This document shows, one piece after another, positions 12,640 to 25,730 of a stretch of 64,000 nt of DNA. The stretch lies in assembly GCA_003342815.1 (NCBI GenBank), contig PTEX01000480.1, positions 1 to 64,000 on the forward strand. The letters are read 5' to 3'. A program made the translations under genes and the position numbers. Within the stretch, counting starts at the first letter, position 1. The number at the start of each line of letters is the position of its first letter. Origin of the DNA: Eudromia elegans (lineage: Eukaryota; Chordata; Aves; Tinamiformes; Tinamidae). The notes under the pieces are model-generated. The model was not told the DNA's origin, did not search any database, and saw nothing but the letters and a program-made list of their open reading frames with translations.

Positions 12640-15600
12640 CAGCAACCACCCTCCCCAGAAGCAGCTCACTAGTTTTTCCATTGCAGAGCACATCCGCTCC
12701 CAAACCTCTTCCTGTTGGAAGGCACAAGCAACTTCAATAAGTAAAACAAATAGGGTTGATTATGTTAAAGAGCATTATACAAGAGCCAAAAAGATGACTC
12801 ATGCAGCCCTTATAGCCTTTCCCTGGATAGGCAGAGCAAAGCCCAGCCCTACAACACAACAGCAGTCGTCTCAGAGCACAAGGTTGAGCTACCTCCTTCC
12901 CGAGCGAGGTAGTTTGGGAAGCTGTTAATAAAGCTTTAACACTGTTAGCAAAGTGAACATACCAGGTAATTTTCTTTATAAAACACTTTTTGGGGATATT
13001 TTGTTTGTTTGCATTTTTAAGACTGTAAAGGTATTGCCAACACTCCCAGCATTTCCCCTTTCTTAAACAGAGGGCCTCGTTAAGAGCGTGCATTAAGAGG
13101 TGGCAGGTGATGACACTCTTGCACACTCGTGCAGTGCGCTCCATCCTCCGCATCATCCACCAGCTCAGGCACTGGGCTTCACAGAAGCAACTTCTGCTGC
13201 TTGCTCAGCCACAGCAGCACACCAGTTTTGGTTCTCTTAAGCTGCAAGAAACACTGGAACTCATAAAAAAAAAAAAAGAAAACTCAAAAAGGTTTAGGAT
13301 TTGCTATGAGCATGCAGACTTGCTGTTTCCATATAAATTAAGGATTTCCCAAAATATACACAGGAAAGCAGTCTGCCAATTCCTACAAAGCCTTTGCCTT
13401 GAAAATACTGGTATCTTCACAGCCAAACCAGACCCTCACATGCAGGTAAAGCATGCATATTTCTGCAGAACAGCCTTTTGGAGTCAGCCTCTGCACTGGT
13501 GTCACCTCAATCCTAACTCTTGTAAAGCATATAAAATCAAGTTCAGAGGTATAGCCAGCAGAAACCTGACCTGCTAATAAAATAGACCCTTTCAAGTGAG
13601 AAACACTAGATATAATTACTCTTAAACCAGGGCTGATGGTGGAAGAGAAGAGGCCCAGCTCACAGTACTCCGAGGAATGCAGCAGCATCCTTGTGCGCAG
13701 CAGCAAAATCAACTTAATCACATATGACAATTTCTGAAAGCCTTTACTTTGGGTATATCCTTGGCATTTTTCTAGGCCAGCTTGAAAACAAAAGCTTTGT
13801 CTTCTTAAAATGCAATTGCCTGAGGCACTATGAAAAAAAAAAAAGTGACATAACTCAGGTCTGAAAATGCACACAGGGTTTCAGATGCTCCTAAGAGCTT
13901 CTCTTTGCTGTTCAGCTTGATTCAGATTACCCAGATCAGCATGAAGGCTACAGATTCAGCATCCACTATGAATACAGGTAGGGAAAAAAAGGTATATATT
14001 TAGGATTATTTTTAAGTGACATGATTATAAAGCTTTGTATTTACACAAGATGGGCTTGTTATTGATCTGAGCAACCCGCCTCCCTTTTCTCCAGCAGGTC
14101 TGTGAATGTGTAAGCAAGCTCTGGTGCCTCTGATGCCAGTTTATTCTGAAGTTAGCTCTGATTGGCTCATTACTTCATGTTTCCTTTTATCATGTGTTTC
14201 TCACTAGATCTTTTTGACTCTTGCACCCTAAATCTGGAGCTGGGAAAAGAATAAGTATCTTGTATTTAAAAAAAAGAAAAAAAATTGAGACCCAGATTTG
14301 ACTCCTTGCTTCTCCTTCCCCTCCACAGACATTCTTCACTTTTATGGATCTGAATTGAATTCGGATCCCTGCTCCTACAGCCACAGTAGGAGCCTCCCTG
14401 CCACACACCAGCACAGTTTGAATAGTTTTTGCCTTTCCCTCCCCTTTTCTCCAAGAAAAACACAGCTATTCCTAATACACATAACTAACATCTCAAAAAA
14501 CACTAAAGTACCTTTAGCATAGCAAAAATTCTTATATCCAGAGGCCATTTTCCTTGAGAAGATGCAAATTTATTTCTAGGGCTGAAAACTCCAGATGCGG
14601 CCATCGATAAAGCACACAAATCAAAAGAAGTTCTGCCACTTTTATTGAATAATTTGGCATGAGGGTAGCCAGAAGCTCTCCTGGTGCTGGGAACGAGTTA
14701 GATTCCTGTTTTTCAGCAGAACCGAGGCCCATCACTTACTCCAGATAAACTGCTCTCTGTCAGGAGCTCTAATCCTCTCTTTACAGCCCCTAAATATAAC
14801 ACTCGCCAAAGGCCCACTGCCTATTATTGGCTTTTCCTAAGGCGAGCTCTTCTTGGGAGACCGGCCTGCTTGGCTTTGCCATTCCCCCGAAATCCATCTA
14901 CTTTATCTTGGCAGAGCTGCAACACAAGTAATCCCTCACCGAGGCAGCACAGGGAACTTAAACGAGCATCCATCTCAACACAGCACCTTGGGAAGTGAGG
15001 TAGTGCCCAGGAAACTTCCAGGAACGCAGGTAAACCAAATGACGAATTGCCTACAAGAGGACACAGGCTATGAGAGGTGCTACAGAGCCGTATCATGGCC
15101 GTTGGACCCAGGACCTGACTCACAACACAGGCTCCCTACCTTCCTCCCCACCCCAATCATCTATGGCAAGGAGAAGGACATGGTCCCTCCACCAGCACGA
15201 GGCAAATGGGACTCTGTGTCACCCGGATCTTCCGTTAGGAGATGGGAAACGCCTTCCCTCCTCTTCTCCTTAGATGAAAACAGAGGAGGAAGCCAGAATC
15301 AGAATAAATGGCAAGATGAGGACGCGGACAGATCGCAATGCAAGGTACCACCTCCTGCCTCTGCTGCCCGGGCGGTGGGAGCAGCAGCCAGGGCACAGCC
15401 AGTTGTCCCCGAATGCCGGAACCTCCGTCCCCAGCCGCTCCTCACAGGGGAGGCCGGCAGCGGCCGAGGGAAACGGACTGAGCCTGGAGGCCGAAACCCA
15501 TCGCAAAGGGCAGCTCGGATGCTGGCGCTGCCCTCGCCAGCTTTGGCACTGCCACTGGCTTACGTCTTGGCTAGAGCTCGAGCAGGAGAGCAACCAGCGA

Positions 15601-15799
15601 TGGAGCAGCTCTGGCCAGGTGGAAAAGCCCCAAAAGCTGCAGCCCAGTGCGACCACCCAAGCCACAGCCCTGGGTAAACACCAGAGAATTAGAGGTGAGG
15701 TCAGGAAAACAGAGTTGCATTTGATACTGGGCACTATGCAAGCGAATTCGGTCCCAAAGCTTCTTGGCGCCCTAAGCACAACGGAGATCAGCCAGAGGA
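12640..15799. other. Non-coding DNA approaching a CpG island
   Basis: No recognisable exon. The sequence is AT-rich to about 14.8 kb, then GC content rises steadily. Longer open frames after 14.85 kb reflect the composition change, since overlapping frames on both strands are open together. Confidence 0.5.
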
Positions 15800-16400
15800 T
15801 GGACCTCCTTCCTAAGTGCTGAGCCCCACCGAGGATCTCCGGCTGCTGAAACGTAACTCGAGCCCCTCGGGCAGCAGCCTGGAGCGCAGCCCTGGAGTTT
15901 CACACCCCGCCTCACACACTCACAGAAATCACTCGTTCAAACGGACGCCACCTGCTAGCAGCAAGGCGCAGGTTCTTCCAGGAGAGCCGAGGGCTCCACG
16001 GGAGCAGCACCCAGCGCGTTCGGAAACCCCTCGGGGTGCAGCGCCGGGACCAACACCCGGATGCTCCCGCTCCCCTCTACGCGGCCGCTTCCAGCAGCGC
16101 GGAGCCGCTCCGGCCGCTGCAGAGGTGCCGAAGGGCGCCGGTCCCCCCCGGCCCGCGGCCCCGAGTGGCTCCCGGTCCCGCTGCTTCCCGCAGCCGGGAA
16201 GCGCCGGGAAGCGCCGGGCAGCCCCGGGCAGCCCCATCCCCGCGCGAGCGGCGCTTCCGCGGGGCCGCGATCTTCCCCCTTCCCGCAAGCAGTTGCTTCC
16301 CAACCCGCAAAGTTTATCCGCCCTCCGCCGGCTCCTTGCGCTGAGCGAGAGGAAAACGCCCGAGCGGCGAAAAACTCCCGTGGGAGAAAAAAAAAAAAAA

Positions 16401-16637
16401 NNNNNNNNNNNNNNNNNNNNNNNNNNNNNNNNNNNNNNNNNNNNNNNNNNNNNNNNNNNNNNNNNNNNNNNNNNNNNNNNNNNNNNNNNNNNNNNNNNNN
16501 NNNNNNNNNNNNNNNNNNNNNNNNNNNNNNNNNNNNNNNNNNNNNNNNNNNNNNNNNNNNNNNNNNNNNNNNNNNNNNNNNNNNNNNNNNNNNNNNNNNN
16601 NNNNNNNNNNNNNNNNNNNNNNNNNNNNNNNNNNNNN
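16401..16637. other. Assembly gap (237 N)
   Basis: An unbroken run of N. Its left edge is a 14-base A run and its right edge enters a GC-rich minisatellite. Both are hard to sequence, so the true length and content are unknown. A first exon of a neighbouring gene could be hidden here. Confidence 0.98.
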
Positions 16638-16644
16638 CCTCCGC

Positions 16645-17030
16645 CGCGGGAGAGCGAGGGCGGGCGGGGGGTCCCTGCGGGATCGCGTCCCTGCGGGGGT
16701 TGCACCGAGGGCGCGTCTGATCCCGGCACGAGCGTGTTCCGGGAGGGGGGTCTGGACCCTGCACGATCCTATCCCGGGAAGGGGCGGGGGTGGGGGTGGG
16801 GGGTCTGATACCAGTGCAACCACGTCCCGGGTGGGGAGTGTGATCCCGACACGACCCTGTGCCGGGAGGGGCGGGGGGTCTGATCCCGGCGTGATCCCTG
16901 CGGGGAGGGGGGGTCGATCACAGCACGAGCGTGTCCCGATCGGGAGGAGGGGGGCGGAGGTTTGATCCTGGTACCAGTGCGTCCTGGGGAGGGGGGAGTC
17001 CGCTCCTAGCAGGACCCCAGTGCCAGGGGG
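16645..17030. repeat. Degenerate GC-rich minisatellite in the CpG island
   Basis: Roughly eight diverged units of about 35-55 bases, each built as TCTGATCCCGGCACGA, then a GTCCCGGG-type core, then a G-rich tail (GGAGGGGCGGGG). Clear unit starts lie near 16711, 16750, 16803, 16838, 16878, 16912 and 16961. The left end is cut by the N gap, so more units may be missing. Several G tails could form G-quadruplexes, the strongest at 16779-16803. Confidence 0.75.
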
Positions 17031-17300
17031 ACGTGCCAACCGCGTCGCTGCCGGCCGAACGGCGGGCACCGTGTCCCGACGTCGGGGTTAATCCGTGGCG
17101 CCAGTCCCGTCCCGCGGATGGGCGAGGAGGAGGAGGGAGGGATGTGCCAAGCGCAGCAGCCGCTCTGGGATGTGCAGGGGCTCGGCCGGGCACAGTGCAC
17201 TCCGAGACAGAAAATTCGCGTCACGTCCCCGCGTGGGCTGCAGCCTGGCCGGGGCGACGCTGCCCCCGCACTGTGCCACTTCTGCAAAGGGGACCTCCAC

Positions 17301-20300
17301 CCATAAAGTCAGCGGCTCTCTGGAAGTGCCTTTGCCTGCGCCGGCTTCATCTGCGTGTGGCCAGGATTTATATCCACAGCTCACCTCTGTCTGCTGCATT
17401 AAACATCAGAGACCTGGTGAGCTAGGAGCAAGGCTGAGACCCAGAGGCAGCGCGGCCGCTTCGGGAAGGGAGAGAGTGCATCCCCATGGGCTGCAGACGG
17501 AGCCAGCAGGGCAGCAAGTCTCCTTCCGGAGTGACCACGGAGAAGCACCCAGCACTTTCCATGGGATTGTGCAGGGGCATTTTGGAAGAACTGAGTAGTA
17601 ACTTTCCAAGGTTGAGGCATTCTGCTTTTGGACCAAAAGTCTCCTCTGCTAGGGGGAAAAAAAAAAATCTGTAAAGCTCTGCAAAAAAAACCCCACACCC
17701 CAAAACAAAAATAAAATAAAATAAACCCAGATGATTTCAGATCATTACTCCAGATTTAAGTTTTCATCCAAAACAGCTTTCCGTGATTTTCCAAAAAGTC
17801 AAGTCCTATTTATTACTGCTTAACAATCACTTTAACATCTATGGGTGGGAAGCACTACAAAAGCATCTTTCATTATTCATTAAGGACAAATGATGCAGGG
17901 GAATCATGATGCAGGGAAGGGAATAGAAAGTACATGCTCTTCTCTGCACCTAAAACAATTATTCCTTATTCATAACCCTGTTGAGAGATGCGGTTTGGTT
18001 GCTTTTGAAGTCGGGGCTCTTGATCACCAAAATCGTTATCCTTCCCCCTTTGACATGCCTGAGCAGAGAGATCCTGGGAAATATTTTGGTTTGTTTTCCC
18101 TCTGATTTTTTAGAAGCATCAAAGTGCCTGTTTTTGGGGATGTCCCCCGCTGTGGGATAGAGAAGGAACATCGCAGTTGTCATGGAAATTGGGACCCGTC
18201 ATAAAAGGCTGCAGCCACCGAGCAAACCTGCAGTGGGTTTGGGTAGAGGGTGGAGGATCTGGGGGAAACCCAGGGCACTGGAATGGGGAGGGACACGGGA
18301 AGCATCACGCAGCCTCCTGCTCCGAATGGGGAACAAGTGCCACGGAGCCAGGACAGGGCCATGGGCCGGGGGGACTCTGACACACTGAAACGACCAGAGA
18401 ACGTGAGGCCTCCAGGAACCCTTTGAACATTTAACCCACAACTGTGACAACACTTGCGCAGTGAGAAATTTTTATCGATATTATGCTTTTTTTTAACTGC
18501 TTATATGCCAGGTATTTGCAGGTGTTTTTCCTTCCAGGATCTGCCCACTCCGTGCTGCCACAGATGATCTGAAAGCAAAGCTTGTGCTTGTTTTCATAGA
18601 TTTTTCTCCTGTTGCCAAAGTGAGGAAAGCAAAAATAGTGCTCCTGAATACTCCCTCCACCTCATCCCAGACATACAGCAGCTTGTACCCTGAGGATGTG
18701 CATGAGTGCAGGAAGGATGCTCCCGCATTCCCGGTGCTCTCCTCCATAGCTGGATCGTGTCCAGCTCCCCGGGACCTGCTGTCATCATGTGCCCAGCTGA
18801 AATCCCATGGAAATGCTTTAATTAATTAAAATGGACGTTAAGAGCTCGCTTGCTCAAGCCAAAGAACATTAGGAGGAATTGAAACGAGAAGGTTTTCAAA
18901 TCTGCAACATTTGTTCTAATGAGAAAACACTTCATAATTCTGAATCTCTCCTATTTCCAAGCAGATTGGAAAGTCTGTAAGTAAATTTTTTTTTTTTTTT
19001 TTTTTTTTGGTAAAAAAACAAATGCAAAACCACGTGCTGTAAGTAGCAGACCTAACTGGCAAACAACATTCAGCTCCTCTACAGCTTTCACAGCAGCTTG
19101 GAAGCAGGTAATGAAAACCAGTGTGTGGGTGTATCCACACAGGTATGCATCTTGTGTCAGGATAGGTAAGAAAACTCACCAGAAGTGCCGTCCCATGTCT
19201 CCCAACAGAGGGAATCCTGACGCAGGCTGGAGGATGCTCCTTTTTCCCTATGGACGCATTTCTCTGCTGCTGCTGCTGCACTCCACACATTGAGCAAGAG
19301 CGGGGAAACAAGCTCTTTGCAAGAGGGGAAAGAGAAGATATTTTCAGGAATTTACTGGAATGGAAATATTTCCACCTTAAAAAAAAAAAAAAAAAGGAGA
19401 TAATGAAATGTAAAGTGACAGCAGAAAGAAAAGTGTGACGCCTCGAACTGCAGTGACTTGGGGATCAAGCAAATAATTTCAGTGGTGCTTTAGGCAGATG
19501 CTGGGAAGGTGAAACACAATCGTTACCTCTGCATCTACTTCAGATGCATTTCGGTGCTTAGCACAACCATGCTCGTCTTTTGATGAAGCCAAGAATAAAC
19601 AATAGGAGTAAATTATTTTTGCTTATCCAATAGATTCTAAGGGAGGGGGGAGAGCAAGCAAGCAAGCCAGCAAACTCATTACCTGCTAAAAATAAAGGAG
19701 TTGCCTCCTGTTTTTTCCTATGCGTTTCACAAATGAACATCCCAAGCGATGGAAGTTGACAGCAGCTGCCTCTCCCATGGTTGTCTTTTATTTGTGTATA
19801 TTAGCTTTGGCATAGAACAGTAAGACATAAAACTTGCTTGTTTTTTCTCTGCTGTCTTGCGAACCCTAATCATCCAGAGTCCTTAAGGACCTTTTCTTTT
19901 TCCCTAGGAAAGAAATATTTGAATATACTAAAATAAAAAATATTAGAATACTAGCAGTCAATCAGCTTTCCCCGTACTTGCTGTGCTGGGATAATGAGCT
20001 CTCACCGTGACAGTTTATCCCATCCTCTTTTTATTCCTATAAATAGAGCAGTGGTGACCAGTCTCTGGTGGGCCATGGGCAGCACCCCGCCTTGCTGCTC
20101 CTTTGAGTCCTTGTTTTGGTGCTTTAATCAAGCCAATCATCTCCTCTAAAAGAATCTCTCTGGGGACTGCTGGATGATGGCAATCTCATTTCTCTAAAGG
20201 CACAAGTAGAATCCGGATCTGATAACTCAGATCCTGAAGTCAGGCTCAGATATAAAGTTTGTGGCAATGCCCAGCATTACCATTATCAGAGCAGGAAGCA

Positions 20301-23300
20301 GTTGCATACCATACTATTACTTTTAATAATCCAGACCTGGCTGGTTGTTGTCATTGAATGAATGTTAGTGCCAGCGGCTGCATCTGCACTATTACTTGTT
20401 GGCTTGCTGTAAAAATACGAGCATAAATTACAGTAATTTTCCCAGAAACACCTACTTTTAAGTGCATATCAGTAACTTTGTGAAAGTCTTTGAATCCATC
20501 CTACCGAGTATTCACTTTGGAAACATGAAACCCTTTACCTCTGAGTCCAATTAAAACAGCTTAGGCTTTAAGGCTTGAATACTTGTAGCCAAGTTCTTGC
20601 AAGAATAATCCTTCATTGGCATAAATGGATATAAATCCAGTGAGATCAAGGGATTGATACCCATTTTTTCTAGTTGACAATCTAACTTAGATCTTGCTCC
20701 ATAAATCACCTTAGACATTGTGGAGATACTCAGAACTATTCTGAAAGAAGTCTAAATAAAGAGATGGGAAATATGCCCCTTATTTTGGTGGGAATTAATT
20801 CACTGGAAGTACATGATTCCTTAGCTTCTGGATGCCCAATCTAGACAGTGTGAAAAGACAGTTCAGAAGATGAGAGCCCATCAGTAGCTGAAAATAATGT
20901 CCCTTTGTAAATTAAAGATCTGCAACTGTTTACCAGTTTCAAAATGAGGTTGTGGAGGTTGTCCTGGAGCCAATGGCTGGAAAAGCTGCAGAGCCCACAG
21001 GGCTCTGTTCAGGTCTCTACTTCATAGGTGAGCCTGAAGTTGCCTGCTGGGCCAGGTTCAAAAGACAATACTGAATCTCTGAGCCCTGATGGGTCCAGGT
21101 AAGGCTGTTAGGAGGGTCAGTTTTAGGCCTGCCCTCAATCCACAACTGGTATTTCGCCATCAAATACATAGGAGGATGTATTATATGATTACTCAAAAGA
21201 TAGTTAAAGAAAAGTTAAAAGGATCTAAACTCTGAAGTTCCTGCTAAGCATTTATTGGCCCAGTCTCCTCTAGTACTGTAACCTGCATGCAAGGAATGGC
21301 TCATTGTGTGCCACAGGAGTGCTGGGCTAGGGGATGCACATGTGGACTTTCCCCCTTAAGTTTGTCCTTGGTGATTTGCACTCACGTGGCATGAAACAAG
21401 GTGGGACTCGAGTTTGACTCCAGACCGGTGCTTGTGATGTGATGAGGGGTATGAGCAGACGCAAGCGGCAGAGCTGAGCAGGGGAGAGAAGCATGAAGGA
21501 GTATTTGAAAAGCACCTGACCACAACATCTCGCCGTAAGGAGAAGGCATGGAGAGACTGTCTTTAGGTCACTGTGTTGGGCATTCCTTCTGATGGGTCAG
21601 CCCCTCTGCTAGTGGGGGGGATGCTAAATCTCACTTTAAAATTTTTAGCTTGTGCATGTAACTTTGAGCAATTGTTGGGCTTACCTCTGCTGCACTGAAA
21701 TGCCCCTCAGTACCCATCATTTTCTGACATCATAACCTGAAGAGATGGGCTTTACAGACCCCCATTCGAAGGTATTTTCCCAATGTTTACCTCATTTCAG
21801 TGGCTCTTCTTTGTACATATTCTCATTTTATAACAGCCTTGATGCTTGGCGCTGTATTTAGCACTGCTTTTCTGAGAGCTGTATACAAATGTGGAACCTT
21901 ACTGTTCCCTCTCCCTTCCTCATTGGAAAATCCAGTTGAGAGTAGATAATAACCACTGATTTTGAACAAACTGATTTCTTATCAGTTTGAGGTCCCATTC
22001 AATACCAATGCTATTGTCAGGTAATTTCCCTGGAAGTCGCCGTATAGAAAATGTTGGGACAGCATATGGGCTATGGCTCTATTCAAAACAAATAAGGATG
22101 GCAGAACTAGGTCTGCTGAAAGGAAGACTTAAATGAAATTCACCTTCCAGCGTTCACTGCAAGTGAAGCTGATCTGCATTTCTTATACCAGGCAGAGGCT
22201 ACAGCTCAGATGCTAATTTTATCTCGCTGGCTTTGTGGCGTCCTTGATCTTCAAGAGAATTCAAAATAACATGTAGCAAGTGTATAACTAACTCATTTTT
22301 AAAGAAGTAACTGCAAAGTGCATGCTGCTGCTCAAGGGGAAAGAGCTTCCCTGCTAAACACACAGTATGAAATCAGATCACATCAGCATACTCAACAAAT
22401 GGACTCATTACACATTATCCTCAGAACCAGGCTGTTAGGAGACAGCAGGACAGCTCGGGCTCCATCTGCCCTACAAACCCACCTGTGGAGGCAGCTGTAA
22501 CCAGGACAAGTCCTTTGCCTCCTAGGGGACTGTGACAGCATGGTCCCCTTGCTGAGCAGACATGCGCTGGCTGCTTGCCACGGACACCAGGGATGTTTTG
22601 TGCTACAGACTGGGCACAATCATCTCACACGTCCCTCTCAGCTCTAAACAGGGCCAAGTGCAAACAGGCAGTTGCACCCTGTTACCTGTCACCTGCATAG
22701 CGGTGATGGCAAACTTGGGGAAAAAAAACAGTGGAGAAGGAACTGGCTGCACTGCTGCTGTGTCCTTATCTGGTTTGGAGTATTTGCAGTAGAGAAGGGT
22801 CAGGTCCAAGAGCTCCTAAGTGCCCAGCCACGTCTGTGGTCCTTTCTCTTCCTGCATCATCAATGTTGACCTGTTGGCCACATTTTGTCAGCGCAGAAGC
22901 AGTTAGTTTGAGGTATGGAGGAATGAATAACGTCGCTCCAAAAGTTTTGCCATGGGTGAGTTGGTCAAGAGCCCATATCTCATGCTGCCACTCAGCAGGG
23001 CCAAGGTATCCAGGCGCTGGCAGAGCTTGGAGGGGCTGCCACAGCTCCAGAGAGTTCCTTGGGAGGTAAGTCAGGAAAGAGTAGACTGTTCTGTCTTGCT
23101 ACCCTCCATATGCACTGCTACACTTTACCTCTGAACCTATTTGAGCATCCTCATTCCCTTTTAGCCAGTGCTGAGTTCTCACAGCCTATTGCTCTATCTG
23201 CCCCCCTCTAAAAGTTCAGTCATGGGCACATCCAGTGAACCTAGACCATCTGAGGACTGAGGTTGAAGAGAGGAAACCACTTAATCTGACACCACACCAC

Positions 23301-25021
23301 AAACTATCACGCTGCACTCCAGAGCTGGAGCACGGCTGGACGTGTCCGCCTCGCAGGTGGAACCGGAGTACTTAACAGTTTAGTCATTGCTCCATGCCTA
23401 TATTTTTTTCTAGGTGGAGATAACTAAAATGAAAAGAAGGAACTGATGAGGCTGCTGAATTGAAAATGAGAAAGCAGCTAAGATTTTTTTTTTTTTTTCT
23501 TGGATTTTTTAGTGGCTGGAATAAAAGAACCGAGAACCAGACATCCTCCTTCCTGAGTTACTGATATCTTTCTACCCTGGTACGTGCCAAACCCCGCTAT
23601 CCTCTGGGCCTCTGCACACCATGGGATATGCTGAAGACACGCACTGAAGACAGCCAGTGAGAGACGTTCAACTTCTCTCTCTATAGCATACTTATATCTT
23701 ATTTTTTTTTAAAAAAACCCAAATTCTATAAGTACTGTGATTTAGTGCTCTGGGATTTTATCATATGGAAAGAGGGCGCTGGTGCCCTTCTCCCTCAGGC
23801 CACATCTGGGGCCAAGACTTCAGTTTCCTTTGCTACAAGTGTTAGGAACAGCTTTGTAATGTAAATAAACACTTAGGAGATTTTTAATAAGCACCTGCTT
23901 TATCATAGCCCCTAATGAGAGCCTGGACAGAAACGCAATGAAACCAAAGAGAGGAAAGCCTACTATTTAAGCTAATTAAGAGCAAATTAAATTAAACTGA
24001 CACACACATATATTTGGGGCTTCGACATCCAAGAGGAGAGAGTAATGCAGAGATTTCATTATTCACACTTCCCATCATCTGTTTTTTCCACAAGTCCACC
24101 TACCCAATTATCTTGGGAAGAAAGAGGGAGAAGGATGCTAAAGCTGGTAAGATAATTCTCATTTACATAATAATTTTTCTGCATTCTGTTTAATAGTCTG
24201 CAAGTAACTGTAGAAAAATATATAGTCCATTCTTTAAAAAGCTCCAATGCACTAATTGAAATTAAATTACATAGACCTCAGTCTGTGTCTTCTGTTCATT
24301 GGGAGATAATACACAAGCCACAGTTTTACGTGTTATTATCAATATTGATAGATGAACCACTTTACTCATCCCAGTACCACTTCCCAGATATGTTTCCCTT
24401 TCCTTCAACTGTGAGTGAGTCTGAAATTATGTTTTTCCTGATGAAAATACATCATTTGGTGCACCTAGGATTGCGATCCTTTAGCATTCAAGACAGTCAT
24501 CGCTGCAGCTAGCAGCAGCTCTTTGTGGCATTAATAACGGATAATGCAAGTGCATTCTTTTTTCCACATTACTTTGCATATGCTATAGCTCAATTAATCC
24601 ATCAGGGTGACATTTCTATCGCAAACAAAATCTTTTAAGTTTTAAGGGAATTTGATTTGAGATTGGCAGGTCTGGAAAGTGAAGTCTACCATTCTAATAC
24701 TTGGACGGGGTCAAACATCAGGATGCTCATCCCAGCTTCATGGCCCACCTTAGGGGCAGGCTGGGACCTGCTGGTGCTTTTGGAAATCCAGGGTACTTAG
24801 CAGAGCTGCTCCTTGTTGCAATTTGAGGCTGCTAACAAGGGAGCCAATTAGTGCCAGCTGCGATGTGAGCACTTCTCCACCAGGAGTTGCATTGAAACCT
24901 CTAATTCATTTTACACAAGCAGAGGAAAATGAGATGTTCAAGCATGGAGAAATCCACAGATTCTGGGGATTTACGCTGTCCCCATAGATTTCATTCTTGG
25001 CTCCAGACTTGGGGCTTACAT

Positions 25022-25052
<31 letters not shown>

Positions 25053-25664
25053 TTCTTGCTCTTCTCATTGTGAAAGTAACTTTCTGCAGGTAAACTGATC
25101 CCGAGGCATCCTGAGCCCTCATGCTGAAACCTTGGAATTACAAGCTGTTGAGGGTGGACATCAGCCCTTGCTCATCCCTCTGGAGAGAGTCTTCCATGGC
25201 TCTCTCAGCCCAAAGCAGAACAGCCAAAATAGCCATTTACTTTCAGCTCTTCATATTCCAGAGCGAGAAGGAAGGTGATGCAGAGTCCCGCCATCACTGT
25301 CTCCATCCCAAGCAGCCTCATCACAGCACAGGACAAGACTTCGGCTCCAAAAGCTGCCAAAAGCTTTGAGAAGGCTGCAAAAGGAGGTCCATGGAGGCCG
25401 TGCAGAGCAGTCCTAGAGGATGGTTTGTAGGGGACACCTGTCTCAACAAGGCCTGGGCTGGTCGCACAGCCAGGCTGAGTGGCTCGCCATGGGATGTTGT
25501 TGCCAAGCATGTGGATGATGGCACAGGGACTCATACTGCCCTGGCACTTCACCAGCGTGTGAGGTGCTACCTGAATCTGCTTTGAGTCTACAGGGCTTGA
25601 CCCAGCACAGAATACGAAGGCCTCCCTAAATACCCAGAATCATCTAGAAGGGTGAATTTCCCAT
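17301..25664. other. Non-coding unique DNA, no gene seen
   Basis: Composition falls back to AT-rich after about 17.6 kb. I see no CR1 peptide, LTR or supportable exon. Low-complexity tracts include T23 at 18986-19008, an A run at 19380-19396, a T run near 23486-23499 and A23 at 25023-25045. The first kilobase or two next to the CpG island is the likeliest place for an unrecognised first exon or intron. Confidence 0.5.
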
Positions 25665-25730
25665 GCAAAGAGATAGATCCATCAAGCTAGATGGATAGAT
25701 CTATCTCTAGCAAAGAGAGAGATCCATCAA
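25665..25730. repeat. Direct repeat plus imperfect palindrome
   Basis: The 21-base segment GCAAAGAGATAGATCCATCA(A) at 25665-25685 recurs at 25710-25730 with one change. Between them the sequence folds back on itself: AGAGATAGATCCATC at 25669-25683 pairs with most of GATGGATAGATCTATCTCT at 25690-25708. The result is a palindrome flanked by direct repeats, made from AGAT/GATC words. Confidence 0.7.

Larger units (their letters stand above)
15800..17300. promoter_or_regulatory. CpG island, candidate promoter region
   Basis: GC- and CpG-dense sequence on both sides of an assembly gap, with clusters such as GCGCCGGGAAGCGCCGGG near 16200 and GC boxes (GGGGCGGGG) near 16780 and 16870. The CpG density stands out from many kilobases of AT-rich DNA on either side, which in vertebrates usually marks an unmethylated promoter. 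No TATA box, first exon or direction can be assigned. Long open frames here are expected from composition and some run through the gap, so I do not call a CDS. Confidence 0.65.

Noticed and set aside
12283..12928. Open frames with PSIH or MDGW repeats
   Set aside because: They are translations of the (GATG)n microsatellite, open in every frame.
14853..15677. 274-codon plus-strand open frame
   Set aside because: No domain, no homologous repeat and overlapping open frames on both strands. It sits on the GC-rich shoulder of the CpG island where chance frames are long.
15816..16808. Long plus-strand open frame (330 codons) over the CpG island
   Set aside because: It runs straight through the 237-N gap, and equivalent long frames exist on the other strand. 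The openness comes from GC bias and unknown bases.
25023..25045. A23 run as a possible retrotransposed gene tail
   Set aside because: No coding remnant or target duplication could be recognised next to it.
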